Positions 56,120 through 64,000 of a stretch of DNA of 64,000 nucleotides are shown one piece after another (the first letter of the stretch is position 1; every line of letters starts with the position of its first letter). The DNA lies in contig PBIO01000014.1 in NCBI GenBank assembly GCA_002720865.1, forward strand, positions 372,001 to 436,000. The letters are read 5' to 3'. The notes under the pieces were generated by a model, which saw only the letters and a list, made by a program, of their open reading frames with translations, made no database searches and was not told the DNA's origin. The stretch comes from Halobacteriovorax sp. (GTDB lineage Bacteria; Bdellovibrionota; Bacteriovoracia; Bacteriovoracales; Bacteriovoracaceae). The translations under genes and the position numbers were made by a program.

Positions 56120-56212
56120 AAATGGGAAAGTATCGCATTGCAGGAAAAACTGTCAAACTTGCCAAACGCTTTCTAGAAAGTATCATCAGGCTTTTTAATA
56201 GCAGAGGAATAT

Positions 56213-57403
56213 ATGGAATTAGTTCGATCTCTTTATGAAATGTTGGGTATCTCAGGGGCCGTAAATACTGGTGACCTATGGGGTTTAATCTCATTATTTT
56301 ATTTATTAATGGCATCTGGCTCTTTGGTTTTAAAAAAATCAGATCCAAAGATTGAATACAAACCTGAGCCAACTTCGACACCTATTCCTGCTCCTACCTC
56401 TACACCTACTCCGGTAGAACCGGAAAAAGTAGAAGAGGTTGTACCTGAAAAACCCAAAGTAACCTGGGGTGAAAGATTAAGAAAAGGACTTAGCCAGTCT
56501 CGCTCAGAAGTTTGGGGAAAACTTGGAAATATATTTACAGGAAGTGCCCTAAGTGAAGATTCTATTGAAGAAATTGAAGAGCTACTTTATGGAGCTGATA
56601 TTGGGCCAGGTACCGTTGCTGAGTTGATGGACGAGCTTAATGAAAAACTAAAGAAGGAAGGTTTTGGAGAGGAGCAGTTTAAGGAATTTCTTTTTGCTTT
56701 TCTTTCTTCAAAGATGGATGGAATTCAAAAAGAAGTTTCATCCGAGCTCTATAATTTTGACCCCGCCAATAAAGGAAAGACTAAAGTCATTATGGTTGTC
56801 GGTGTGAATGGTGCTGGGAAAACGACAACTATTGGTAAACTTGCCACAAAGCTTACAAATCAAGGTGCTAAAGTAGTGGTTGGTGCTTGTGATACTTTTA
56901 GGGCCGCGGCCGTAGACCAACTTGAAGTTTGGTGTGAACGAGCAGGGGCTCAAATGGTTAGAGCAAAAGAAGGAGCAAACCCAAGCGGTGTTGGTTACGA
57001 TGCTCTTCAGCAGGCCTTAAATGAAAAAGCTGATTATTGTATTTTAGATACAGCAGGGAGACTCCATACAAAAGGTAATTTGATGGAGGAGCTTACTAAA
57101 AGTAAAAATGTTCTAAAAAAACTAGATGAATCGGCGCCTCACCATACATTACTCGTGATCGATGCCATTACGGGTCAAAATGCTCTTCGCCAAGCTGAAG
57201 AGTTTAATAAAGCACTTGAGCTTTCTGGTCTGATATTTACAAAATGTGATGGCTCATCCAAGGCCGGATCAGCAATTGGAATTGTGCAGCAATTAAAAGT
57301 ACCTATTACCTATATTGGTGTGGGTGAAAGCGTAGAGGATTTGGATATCTTTAATCTAGATGAATATCTATCGGCACTTTTAGACATGACTCAGCCAGCC
57401 TAA
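56213..57403 (+). CDS. ftsY: Signal recognition particle receptor FtsY
   Basis: It docks ribosomes that make membrane proteins to the translocon. The 396-residue chain has a hydrophobic N-terminal segment (about residues 21-39, LISLFYLLMASGSLVL), a Pro/Thr/Glu-rich linker (45-85), and the NG domain. The G domain has GVNGAGKTTTIGKLATK, DTFRAAAVDQLEVW, DTAGRLHTK and TKCDGSSKAG. The hydrophobic N-terminus in place of the E. coli acidic domain suggests stable membrane attachment. The start has AGAGGA before ATG. zapA follows 52 bp later. Confidence 0.95.
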   Translation: MELVRSLYEMLGISGAVNTGDLWGLISLFYLLMASGSLVLKKSDPKIEYKPEPTSTPIPAPTSTPTPVEPEKVEEVVPEKPKVTWGERLRKGLSQSRSEVWGKLGNIFTGSALSEDSIEEIEELLYGADIGPGTVAELMDELNEKLKKEGFGEEQFKEFLFAFLSSKMDGIQKEVSSELYNFDPANKGKTKVIMVVGVNGAGKTTTIGKLATKLTNQGAKVVVGACDTFRAAAVDQLEVWCERAGAQMVRAKEGANPSGVGYDALQQALNEKADYCILDTAGRLHTKGNLMEELTKSKNVLKKLDESAPHHTLLVIDAITGQNALRQAEEFNKALELSGLIFTKCDGSSKAGSAIGIVQQLKVPITYIGVGESVEDLDIFNLDEYLSALLDMTQPA

Positions 57404-57455
57404 TGCTTTAAGTCTAAATTGACGTGACCTCTTTATAGCACTATTCTATTTTTAG

Positions 57456-57761
57456 ATGAATAGTGAAAAAGAAAATTTGGATTTTGACGTCTTAGGTTTC
57501 AAGGTTAGGTTTAGACCTGATCAGTTTGCGAATGCGCAGATCGCTGAAGATATTGTTGAATATGTTCGAAGTGAAGCTAATAAGATTAAAGATAGAGTTC
57601 CTCAATTAGATCAAGGACAAGTGGCGATTTTAACAGCGCTACAAATTGCTTCAGAGAAGGTTTCCATGGAAGCTGAATGCAAAGATGCAATTGAAACGCT
57701 TCAGTTAACCGCTGGAGATGCCTTGAAATTTATTGAGGAAGTTTCTCCGGCAACGACTTAA
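57456..57761 (+). CDS. zapA: ZapA-like cell division protein
   Basis: ZapA bundles FtsZ filaments in the division ring. The 101-residue protein has a short beta N-terminus (VLGFKVRFRPDQF), then the ZapA-type helices ending in TALQIASEKVSMEAECKDAI. The size is right for the family. It sits between ftsY and the formyl-THF cyclo-ligase gene. In gammaproteobacteria zapA and that same ligase flank the 6S RNA gene; here the two genes are almost touching, so 6S RNA cannot lie between them. Homology is fair, based on the overall pattern. Confidence 0.75.
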   Translation: MNSEKENLDFDVLGFKVRFRPDQFANAQIAEDIVEYVRSEANKIKDRVPQLDQGQVAILTALQIASEKVSMEAECKDAIETLQLTAGDALKFIEEVSPATT

Positions 57762-57768
57762 TCCAAAA

Positions 57769-58326
57769 GTGAACTTATCAAAAAGTGAAGCTCGTAAGAG
57801 TTTGAAAGCTAAGATAGCTGAATTCACTCCTGATATACGACTAAAAAAAAGTCGGGACGTTTCTAGAAATATCCTGGGCTTTTTAAATTCCCAAAACTAT
57901 TCATCTAAAGGGATCATCGGTGGCTTTGCGCCAATGCACGATGAGGTAGAATGGCTACTTGAGCTTGATGAGTTCGCCGATAGACTTGCTTTCCCTGGCA
58001 CCGATGAGAATGGAGCAATGATATTTTTCCAGACTCGTTTTGACGATTTGATTGCGACCCGCGTTTTTGGTGTGACGATAAAAAGCCCAAAAACCGAAGC
58101 AAGCATAGTCGTGCCTGACCTTCTCTTGGTCCCCGGATTAGGCTTTAGCCGAAAAGGAGAGAGACTTGGAAGAGGAAAAGGTTTTTACGATAAGTATTTA
58201 GAGAATTTTAACGGTTTAAAAATAGGAATATGTACTAGCGAACAAATATTGAATGAGATCCCAACTGAAGATCACGATATCAAAATGGATGGGCTGATCA
58301 CGGATTCTGAAGTCACAATATTTTAA
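57769..58326 (+). CDS. fau: 5-formyltetrahydrofolate cyclo-ligase
   Basis: It returns 5-formyl-THF to the folate pool as methenyl-THF, using ATP. The 185-residue reading has the usual front SKSEARKSLKAKI, a middle with KGIIGGFAPMHDEVEW (the ligand pocket), and the strong C-terminal motif LLVPGLGFSRKGERLGRGKG (about 125-144) followed by FYDKYL. The frame opens at a TTG at 57733 within zapA, but the GTG at 57769 gives the normal family length and starts 7 bp after the zapA stop; neither has a strong ribosome site. Translational coupling with zapA is likely. Confidence 0.9.
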   Translation: MNLSKSEARKSLKAKIAEFTPDIRLKKSRDVSRNILGFLNSQNYSSKGIIGGFAPMHDEVEWLLELDEFADRLAFPGTDENGAMIFFQTRFDDLIATRVFGVTIKSPKTEASIVVPDLLLVPGLGFSRKGERLGRGKGFYDKYLENFNGLKIGICTSEQILNEIPTEDHDIKMDGLITDSEVTIF

Positions 58327-58354
58327 AGCTTGTAATCCTTTAAAGGAGATAACC

Positions 58355-59914
58355 ATGGATACGACCCTAGTTTTAGCAGCAGTTTTAGCCGCTGTAATTG
58401 GGGCGGGGATTGGTTGGTTCATTCGCCACGCAGCAGTTATGGCCGACGTAAAAAAACGTGAAGGCAAAGCTGACGAGATTATTGAAAAAGCGAAAAAAGA
58501 TGCCAACGATATCAAGTACAAGGCTCGTAAAGACGCCAAGCACGCCGCCCGAGAAGAAAAAGAACAAGTTGAAGAAGAGATTAAAAAACTTCGCAATGAT
58601 TGGAAGAGCCAAGACGGTGAACTTCAAAAACGCGAGGCTAAGTTTGAAACTAAAATTGAAGAGCATGAAAAAGATGTGGCTCGAGTTGCTGCAAAAGAAG
58701 AAGAGTTGACCGAAGCTAAAAAACGTGTAGAAGCTGAAGTTGAAAAGTTTAAGTCAAAGCAAAGCGAGCTTTCTGATCGTGTTGCCGAAGTCAGTGGTAT
58801 GTCTCGCGATGAGGCCAAGAATATTCTTCTTCAAACTATGGAAGAGGAAGCTAAAGTTGATTTCGCTAAAAAATATGGTGAGCTTGAAGAAGAAGCGAAA
58901 AATGATGCAGAAGAAAAATCAAAGAGAATTGTGGGAATCGCAATTCAAAGATTTGCTGGAGAGTATGTAGCTGAGAAATCTATTTCAGCTGTAGATCTTC
59001 CTTCTGATGATGTTAAGGGACGATTGATTGGACGCGAAGGTCGAAATATACGTGCTTTTGAACAAATCTGTGGAGTCGATTTAATTATCGACGATACTCC
59101 AGAGGTCGTTGTTATTTCTTCTTTTAACGTTGTTAGAAGAGAAATTGCCCGGCAAACAATTGCAAAACTGATTGCCGATGGTCGTATTCACCCGGCAAAA
59201 ATTGAAGAATTTCACGATAAGTCTAAAGCCGAAATGGAAAAGCAAATGCTTGCCCTCGGTGAAAAAGCTCAAATGGAAATAGGTGTTCATGGAATTCATC
59301 CAGAAATCCTAAAGCTTGTTGGAGCTCTGAACTGGAGAACGTCTTATACCCAAAATCAATATCAGCATGCTCTTGAGGCCGCATTTATCTGTGGCGCCAT
59401 GGCAGCTGAGATGGGATTAAATGTTAAGCAAGCTAGAAGAGCAGGTCTTCTTCACGATATTGGTAAAGTGATTGATGCTTCAGCGGAAGGATCTCACGCC
59501 GTTATTGGTGCTGATTTTGCAAAAAAATATGGAGAAGCTCCAGATATTGTTCACGCAATTAGAGCTCACCACGATGATGAAAAACCAGAAAGCGTACTTG
59601 CTCACTTAGTTGCAGCAGGGGACGCTTTAAGTGGTGCTCGTCCAGGTGCTCGTAAGGCCATGATGGAATCTTATGTTTCTCGTCTGACTGATATTGAGCA
59701 AATTGTTAACTCTTTTGAAGGTGTTAATAAATCTTACGCCATCAGTGGTGGTCGTGAAGTTCGTGTCTTTGTTGAAAATGACAAGGTTGATGATCAAGCA
59801 ACTGTTATGCTCTCAAGAGATATAGCAAAGAAAATTGAAGAAGAAATGTCTTACCCAGGAACAATTAAAGTAACTGTTCTTAGAGAGACAAAAGCCATTG
59901 GCGTAGCAAAATAA
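58355..59914 (+). CDS. rny: Ribonuclease Y
   Basis: A membrane-bound endoribonuclease that starts mRNA decay. The 519-residue protein has an N-terminal membrane segment (about residues 4-24), a long coiled coil to about 200, a KH domain (about 205-270) with GRLIGREGRNIRAFE, and an HD domain (about 335-430) with LLHDIGKVID carrying the HD metal pair. It starts with ATG after AAAGGAGA. RNase Y is typical of Firmicutes but also found in several delta-type lineages; no RNase E is visible here. It is 29 bp after fau and 2 bp before the SDR gene. Confidence 0.95.
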   Translation: MDTTLVLAAVLAAVIGAGIGWFIRHAAVMADVKKREGKADEIIEKAKKDANDIKYKARKDAKHAAREEKEQVEEEIKKLRNDWKSQDGELQKREAKFETKIEEHEKDVARVAAKEEELTEAKKRVEAEVEKFKSKQSELSDRVAEVSGMSRDEAKNILLQTMEEEAKVDFAKKYGELEEEAKNDAEEKSKRIVGIAIQRFAGEYVAEKSISAVDLPSDDVKGRLIGREGRNIRAFEQICGVDLIIDDTPEVVVISSFNVVRREIARQTIAKLIADGRIHPAKIEEFHDKSKAEMEKQMLALGEKAQMEIGVHGIHPEILKLVGALNWRTSYTQNQYQHALEAAFICGAMAAEMGLNVKQARRAGLLHDIGKVIDASAEGSHAVIGADFAKKYGEAPDIVHAIRAHHDDEKPESVLAHLVAAGDALSGARPGARKAMMESYVSRLTDIEQIVNSFEGVNKSYAISGGREVRVFVENDKVDDQATVMLSRDIAKKIEEEMSYPGTIKVTVLRETKAIGVAK

Positions 59915-59915
59915 G

Positions 59916-60611
59916 ATGAGTAGTTTAACGGCCCTGGTAACCGGGGCCTCATCTGGAATTGGCCTTGAAACCTGTCAGTATCTTCTTGAAGAAGAGTATA
60001 CAGTCTTTGGGGCCAGCCGTTCCGGCTCTCCCATCGATCACGATAATTTTATAGATGTTGAACTAGATATTAGAAGAGAAAGCGACGTAGAAGAGCTTTT
60101 TTCAGAGATCTCAAGCCAAGAAGATGGATTAAACCTGATCGTCCAATGTGCAGGGGTTTTTGATGCAAGTCCAATACTAGAGACCGAGTCAAAGGTCTTT
60201 AGAGATCATTTGGATACCAATATTCTTGGAGCATTTCATATTTTTAAGAACTCGACTGATTTAATTATTCCTAACGAAACTCATTTTATAACCCTCCTAT
60301 CAGTTGCGGCTCAAAAAGGTTTTCCAAATGTAGGGGCTTACTGCGCTTCTAAGTTTGGACTTAAAGGTTTGATAGAGTCTGTTAAGGAAGAATGGGAAGC
60401 TAAAAAAGTTAGATTCACCAATCTTTATCCAGGACCAATTGATACACCTATGTGGGATGAAGTCATGGATGAGTTTGATGAATATGATCGAGGATCGATG
60501 TTAAATCTTGATGATTATATCGGTGTGCTTGATATGGTCGTTAAGTCTGCCCCTCATATTCAATTTCCAGAGCTAACATTTCTTCATAGATCGGGGGGAC
60601 TAAATCCATGA
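59916..60611 (+). CDS. Short-chain dehydrogenase/reductase
   Basis: An NAD(P)-dependent SDR of 231 residues. The cofactor motif TGASSGIG is at residues 9-16, the VQCAGVF segment matches the NAG position, and the catalytic Ser-Tyr-Lys is seen in ITLLSVAAQ and GAYCASKFGL. Then comes NLYPGPIDTPMW, the usual C-terminal part of the cofactor site. Substrate is not predictable. It follows rny by 1 bp and its stop overlaps the next ATG (ATGA), so it belongs to the same transcript. Confidence 0.92.
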   Translation: MSSLTALVTGASSGIGLETCQYLLEEEYTVFGASRSGSPIDHDNFIDVELDIRRESDVEELFSEISSQEDGLNLIVQCAGVFDASPILETESKVFRDHLDTNILGAFHIFKNSTDLIIPNETHFITLLSVAAQKGFPNVGAYCASKFGLKGLIESVKEEWEAKKVRFTNLYPGPIDTPMWDEVMDEFDEYDRGSMLNLDDYIGVLDMVVKSAPHIQFPELTFLHRSGGLNP

Positions 60612-61063
60612 ATGAAATGGATCCCCTGAAAAGACATTATTTGCTAATTTTTCCAATGGCTTTTATGTTCTTATCGCTCGGTATCGTATTTAATGCCCCT
60701 GCGATTTTTGTTTCCTTTTTTATTTTAAGCTTTTTGTGGGTTTGGGGAATTTTAACTCCAGGGTTAAGAGAAAAGGTTCGTTCTCCTAAGTATAAATTTT
60801 CATTTTTTAGGTTTATGTATTGGATAGAAAGAAAAGTTGAAGAGCAGCTTATTTTTGAAACAAAGTTTAGTTTGAAATTTTTAACAAGGGATCTCGGTCC
60901 AATAGTTTTTTCTTTTATTCTTTCGTTGTTGGGTGGATTTCAAATTTTATTAGCAAGTTTTATTGGAGTTCTTGTCGGTGAGATTTGGCTCTATACTAAT
61001 AAAAAGTTTTATCTAGATACTTTTCAAAAAATTGAAGAGAGCACATCAGAAAATTCATTATAA
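60608..61063 (+). CDS. Small membrane protein of unknown function
   Basis: A 151-residue protein with about four hydrophobic segments: roughly 10-26, 28-48, 95-110 and 112-128. A charged cytoplasmic stretch with RFMYWIERKVEEQLIFETK lies between the pairs. I do not recognise a family. It starts inside the stop of the SDR gene (ATGA), so it is co-expressed with it. Its last 40 bp overlap the convergent Dus gene, an unusually long overlap. Confidence 0.7.
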   Translation: MNEMDPLKRHYLLIFPMAFMFLSLGIVFNAPAIFVSFFILSFLWVWGILTPGLREKVRSPKYKFSFFRFMYWIERKVEEQLIFETKFSLKFLTRDLGPIVFSFILSLLGGFQILLASFIGVLVGEIWLYTNKKFYLDTFQKIEESTSENSL

Positions 61064-62007
61064 CTTCTCGATCTTAAAAATTTATTCTTAAGATCCTCAC
61101 CTTCCTCTAAGTCATCAAAAATATATCGGCTTAAGGCCTTAAATCTTTTTAAGATATGATCTTCACTACGCCCTTCTCTTTTGTATTCCCGATCTAGTTC
61201 ATAAAAGTATATCTCCATGAACTTTTTTCTCTCCTGAAGTAAGAAAGCCTCATTAACTTCTTCGCCGTATTCTCTATAAAGTGTAGCAAGCCAAGGTGTT
61301 TTTAGAGCGCCTCTTGCGGCCATTACGGAATGGCATCCTGTTTCTTCAAACATTCTTTTTATATCAGCAGTGGTCCAAATATCTCCATTTCCGATTATGG
61401 GGAGATTGCTTATTTCAACAGCTCTTTTTATATAGCTCCAGTCAGCTAAACCTCGGTAGAGTTGATCCCTGGTTCGACCATGTATCGTTATGGCCTCGAC
61501 ACCTTCGTCTTCAAAAAGTTTTAAAAGATCTTCAAAATTATTTGTATCCTTATAACCAATTCGTATTTTTACGGTAAAACAATTTTTAAAATTACTTCTA
61601 ATTGTTTTTAATATTTCTTTTAATGCTGGGATATCACTTAATAGATAGGCTCCACCTTTATGGGCATTAACTTTTTTAGAAGGGCAGCCAATATTTAAAT
61701 CCAGATGATCGAAACCAATGGCATCGATAAGCTCGACGGTTTGCTGCGTATTGGCCCGTGAAGAAGTTAAGATTTGAAAAGTCGTCTTCTTCCTTAGTTT
61801 TTGATTTTGATAAGCAAGCTCTCCAAAATGACCAAGAACTTTTGAGGTTTTGTAAGTCCCTTCGGATGGAACTCGCAGAAAATCTGTTGCGAATAAATCC
61901 CACTCCGGAAAGGCCCGTGAAACGGCCAGTCTGTACGACTCTTCTGTAACTCCTTCCATGGGAGCAAACAATAGGGAGCCTTTATTAAAAGGAAGGCGAT
62001 TTTCCAT
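61024..62007 (-). CDS. tRNA-dihydrouridine synthase (Dus family)
   Basis: It reduces uridines in tRNA with FMN and NADPH. The 327-residue protein opens with SLLFAPMEGVTEESYRL, the FMN-binding start, and has LNIGCPSKKVNAHKGGAYLL (about residues 103-122) with the catalytic Cys in GCP. FTVKIRIGY, ITIHGRTRDQLYRG and the GNGDIWTTAD phosphate-binding region are also present. The ending RGALKTPWL and the length are closer to DusC-like forms than to DusA, though I leave the subtype open. It is divergent from the Nudix gene. Confidence 0.9.
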   Translation of the reverse strand: MENRLPFNKGSLLFAPMEGVTEESYRLAVSRAFPEWDLFATDFLRVPSEGTYKTSKVLGHFGELAYQNQKLRKKTTFQILTSSRANTQQTVELIDAIGFDHLDLNIGCPSKKVNAHKGGAYLLSDIPALKEILKTIRSNFKNCFTVKIRIGYKDTNNFEDLLKLFEDEGVEAITIHGRTRDQLYRGLADWSYIKRAVEISNLPIIGNGDIWTTADIKRMFEETGCHSVMAARGALKTPWLATLYREYGEEVNEAFLLQERKKFMEIYFYELDREYKREGRSEDHILKRFKALSRYIFDDLEEGEDLKNKFLRSRSYNEFSDVLSSIF

Positions 62008-62070
62008 GCCTCTATATAGACTGATTGTGTCAAATGGGCCAATTTATTTCACCCATGATAGCTCTTAGAC

Positions 62071-62532
62071 ATGATTTTACCTGTTTCTATAGTTATGTTC
62101 GTAAAAGATATTGGGCCTGATGGCCTAAGTCTTTGGATGCAGGAAAGGATTGAAGAGGATAAGTCTTCAGAACTTCATGGGATGATGGAATTTCCAGGTG
62201 GAAAAATAGAAAACGGTGAATCCAGCGAAGAGGCCGCAAGGCGAGAAGTCGAAGAAGAAGTAGGGATAACTGTTAAAGATTATTTGCCTATTTTTAAAAG
62301 ACATTCTTATACAAGAAAAGATAAAACCATATTACTTCATGTTCATTTTTCAAATGTTGAAGACTTACCCTTAGATAAGGGAGAGTGGTTTTCACTAAAA
62401 TATGAAACTAAATCCGAGCATTTGAAGGGAAAGATTCCTGCGGTAAATCATGAGTTCATAGATTTATTTTTGGGGTATATAAAAAAGCAAAGGGAAGCAG
62501 AGTTTTTGGAGAGGTTATGGCAGAGATCTTAA
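62071..62532 (+). CDS. Nudix hydrolase, MutT-like
   Basis: A pyrophosphohydrolase of 153 residues. The Nudix box (residues 44-66) has the full pattern Gx5Ex7REUxEExGU: GKIENGESSEEAARREVEEE followed by VGI. The protein starts ILPVSIVMFVKDI and lacks other domains. MutT-type enzymes clean oxidised dGTP, but the family is broad and the substrate is not shown by the sequence. It overlaps the next gene by 16 bp. Confidence 0.9.
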   Translation: MILPVSIVMFVKDIGPDGLSLWMQERIEEDKSSELHGMMEFPGGKIENGESSEEAARREVEEEVGITVKDYLPIFKRHSYTRKDKTILLHVHFSNVEDLPLDKGEWFSLKYETKSEHLKGKIPAVNHEFIDLFLGYIKKQREAEFLERLWQRS

Positions 62533-63284
62533 TGGTCACAGAGATTTTTCTTTTGTCGCTGGCATTTGGAGTAAGTCTTTTTACTCCCATTGCAAATTCA
62601 AAGTTAACCGGAAATGGCTTTGTTAAACTAATTATAACTGTTGCCTTAGTTCCACTCTTCTTATCAACACTTTTAAATCTAAGATATGCTAGTCTGACTT
62701 CATTCCCTTCTATTCTTCATTATATCCCGATGGTCTGCATGGTCCTCGTAAGATTTTTCCACGAAGATGAAAAATCAATTCTTATGTGGATTCTTTATGC
62801 CGTTCAAAATATTTGTTTGTTGGTTTTATTCTTTATTACTTTTAATCACCACTGGCCGACCTTTTTATACTTTATGTCGAGCATGGGGCTCCTTGGGATA
62901 ATTACTTATGCCATGGTCTTAGGCCATTATTATTTGGTGGTACCAAAACTTACAGTTAGACCTCTTCAAATTGCCAATATTATTCTTTGGGTAATTATCA
63001 GCATTAAGATTGCTCAAGCAGGAATCTTTGTTTTTGATAATCTTGACTTCTATGAAGCGGGAACAATGAAGGGGGCTGGCTATAGCTTTAATTGGCTTAT
63101 GCTTCTTATGAGAGCTGGCTGGGGTTATCTTGTTATTGGGGTCATGTCGATTTTTAATTGGAAGCTCTTGAAATTACGTTCAACACAAAGTGCTACAGGA
63201 ATGCTTTACGCAATGACATTTTTTGTTATTATAGGCGAGCTCTGCGCGCAATATATGTACTTTGGCTATGGGATGTTCCTATGA
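62517..63284 (+). CDS. Multi-pass membrane protein with GHYYLVVP motif, unknown function
   Basis: A 255-residue protein with about seven or eight membrane segments and very little outside the membrane. A distinctive stretch MVLGHYYLVVPKLTVRPLQI (about residues 139-158) has a conserved-looking His between helices; similar GHWYLV.P motifs occur in unknown membrane proteins of Acidobacteria and myxobacteria, as far as I recall. One might guess a heme or quinone role, but nothing proves it. GGAG five bases before the ATG supports this start over the ATG at 62532. The last bases overlap the next gene by 4 bp. Confidence 0.7.
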   Translation: MAEILMVTEIFLLSLAFGVSLFTPIANSKLTGNGFVKLIITVALVPLFLSTLLNLRYASLTSFPSILHYIPMVCMVLVRFFHEDEKSILMWILYAVQNICLLVLFFITFNHHWPTFLYFMSSMGLLGIITYAMVLGHYYLVVPKLTVRPLQIANIILWVIISIKIAQAGIFVFDNLDFYEAGTMKGAGYSFNWLMLLMRAGWGYLVIGVMSIFNWKLLKLRSTQSATGMLYAMTFFVIIGELCAQYMYFGYGMFL

Positions 63285-63736
63285 TGACTGTTGAAATTAC
63301 TTGCCCTGAATGTGGCTCCGGAATAAATATTTATCCATCTCTTGATGCAAAAGTTGCTGATTGCGATGTTTGCCAAACAAAAGTACCTACAAAATTCACA
63401 GCTGATCATATGGAATCAAATCTTTGTGATTGCCCTGTTTGTGAGAGAAAAGATTTTTATCAGCAAAAAGATTTTAGTCGTAAGATCGGCGTGGCGCTTT
63501 TTGTGATCGCGGCCTGTTTTGTGCCTTGGACGTATGGAATATCCTTAATTATTTTATGGTTAGTAGACCTCTTTCTTTTTAGGAAGATACCAAACGTTGC
63601 CATATGCTATAAATGCCATACAAATTTCAGAGGCTTGGCCAATTTAGCTGCCATTCCTCCCTATAATCATGAGATGAACGATCGAATCGTTTACTCGGAT
63701 CATGACTTTAAAGGTAAGCCTCTAGAGCACCACTAA
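63281..63736 (+). CDS. Membrane protein with zinc-ribbon cysteine pairs
   Basis: A 151-residue protein. The N-terminus has ITCPECGSG and VADCDVCQTK, a CxxC...CxxC zinc ribbon (residues ~8-31). A second pair, CPVC (about 54-57), is followed by two membrane segments (about 70-105) and then CYKCH (about 113-117). A longer frame from 63158 lies inside the previous gene; the ATG at 63281 overlaps that stop by 4 bp (ATGA) and gives a normal zinc-ribbon start. It is probably co-expressed with the multi-pass protein before it. Function not known. Confidence 0.75.
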   Translation: MMTVEITCPECGSGINIYPSLDAKVADCDVCQTKVPTKFTADHMESNLCDCPVCERKDFYQQKDFSRKIGVALFVIAACFVPWTYGISLIILWLVDLFLFRKIPNVAICYKCHTNFRGLANLAAIPPYNHEMNDRIVYSDHDFKGKPLEHH

Positions 63737-63832
63737 ACATTTGTAATTACTGCTATTTGGACTTTACTTTCGAATCGGAGTAAAATATAAGATGCATCCG
63801 CTTTAGTTTTAAACAAAAAGAACTTAGTGGTG

Positions 63833-64000
63833 ATGTTAACTATACAAGGTAGGACCGAAATAAAAGTTCCGCTATTCAAGGGCCTCTTTCAAGAGATTGT
63901 TATGCCCGCCAATAATCCCCAAAAATTCTTGGTTGCTATGAGGTTCAATTGGATCCAGTAACTAGCTATTATGAAATTGGAGCACTAGTGTTTTGCCTCT
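63833..64000 (+). pseudogene. Frameshifted start of an FkbM-like methyltransferase gene, partial
   Basis: The frame from ATG 63833 (or GTG 63830) reads MLTIQGRTEIKVPLFKGLF and then NNPQ, and stops at 63958-63960. From 63919 another frame continues to the window end with PKILGCYEVQLDPVTSYYE. Joined by adding one base in the CCCCAAAAA run (63917-63925), the product would read ANNPPKILGCYEVQLDPV, which resembles the FKG...PKLLGxYExEL pattern of FkbM-like methyltransferases. It may be a real pseudogene, a sequencing error in the homopolymer, or a chance match. Only about 55 residues are visible. Confidence 0.4.

Noticed and set aside
57403-57770. 6S RNA near zapA and fau, by analogy with gammaproteobacteria
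   Set aside because: There is no non-coding room between the two genes.
63158-63280. A 41-residue N-terminal extension of the zinc-ribbon protein
   Set aside because: It lies wholly inside the preceding membrane-protein gene, and the ATG at 63281 with an ATGA overlap is the standard coupled start.
1-64000. Insertion sequences, prophage, CRISPR arrays or attachment sites
   Set aside because: No transposase, integrase or phage gene, no regular short repeats with spacers, and no duplicated tRNA end near tRNA-Pro were found on reading.

Overview
The window looks like a stretch of chromosome from a free-living, AT-rich Gram-negative bacterium. The likeliest assignment is Bdellovibrionota, Bacteriovorax/Halobacteriovorax-like. 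This is an inference from low GC, heavy use of AGGAG-type ribosome binding sites, many lipoprotein signals, several FHA proteins, a TadC-like secretion protein, RNase Y in a Gram-negative setting, and a complete propionyl-CoA route. No mobile element, CRISPR array or prophage is visible. Genes are packed tightly, often with ATGA or 1 to 20 bp overlaps.

Layout, left. After the end of a sigma-54-type regulator come a three-gene propionyl-CoA carboxylase (carboxyltransferase, biotin carboxylase, biotin carrier), an HflK/HflC-like pair, and an unrecognised secreted protein with four exact C-x17-C repeats. On the opposite strand are MeaB and methylmalonyl-CoA mutase. With the biotin ligase at 38660-39364, this is most of a propionyl-CoA to succinyl-CoA pathway. 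Next are an M16 peptidase, HemW, a heat-shock operon (grpE-dnaK-dnaJ) behind a sigma-32-like promoter, an LpoA-like lipoprotein, a glycosyltransferase, an HPr-kinase-like P-loop protein and a 35-residue basic microprotein.

Layout, middle. AMP nucleosidase, MreB, a PilZ-like protein, a lipoprotein, two oligopeptide-type permeases and NagZ form a cell-shape and peptidoglycan-recycling group. They are followed by the most unusual block (30417-38657): a TadC-like membrane protein, a DUF192 protein, three different FHA proteins, a PP2C phosphatase and a response regulator with a long acidic linker. It looks like a phosphothreonine signalling module tied to a Tad/type II secretion-like machine, with no kinase in view.

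Layout, right. BirA, RNase PH, RdgB, tRNA-Pro(UGG), a structured 284-bp intergenic region, SMC, LolA, a lytic transglycosylase lipoprotein, RimO, a 1713-residue Ig-like lipoprotein, EpmA, FtsY, ZapA, 5-formyl-THF cyclo-ligase, RNase Y, an SDR enzyme, a Dus enzyme, a Nudix hydrolase, and two small membrane proteins of unknown role. The window ends in a gene fragment that seems to be interrupted by a one-base frameshift.
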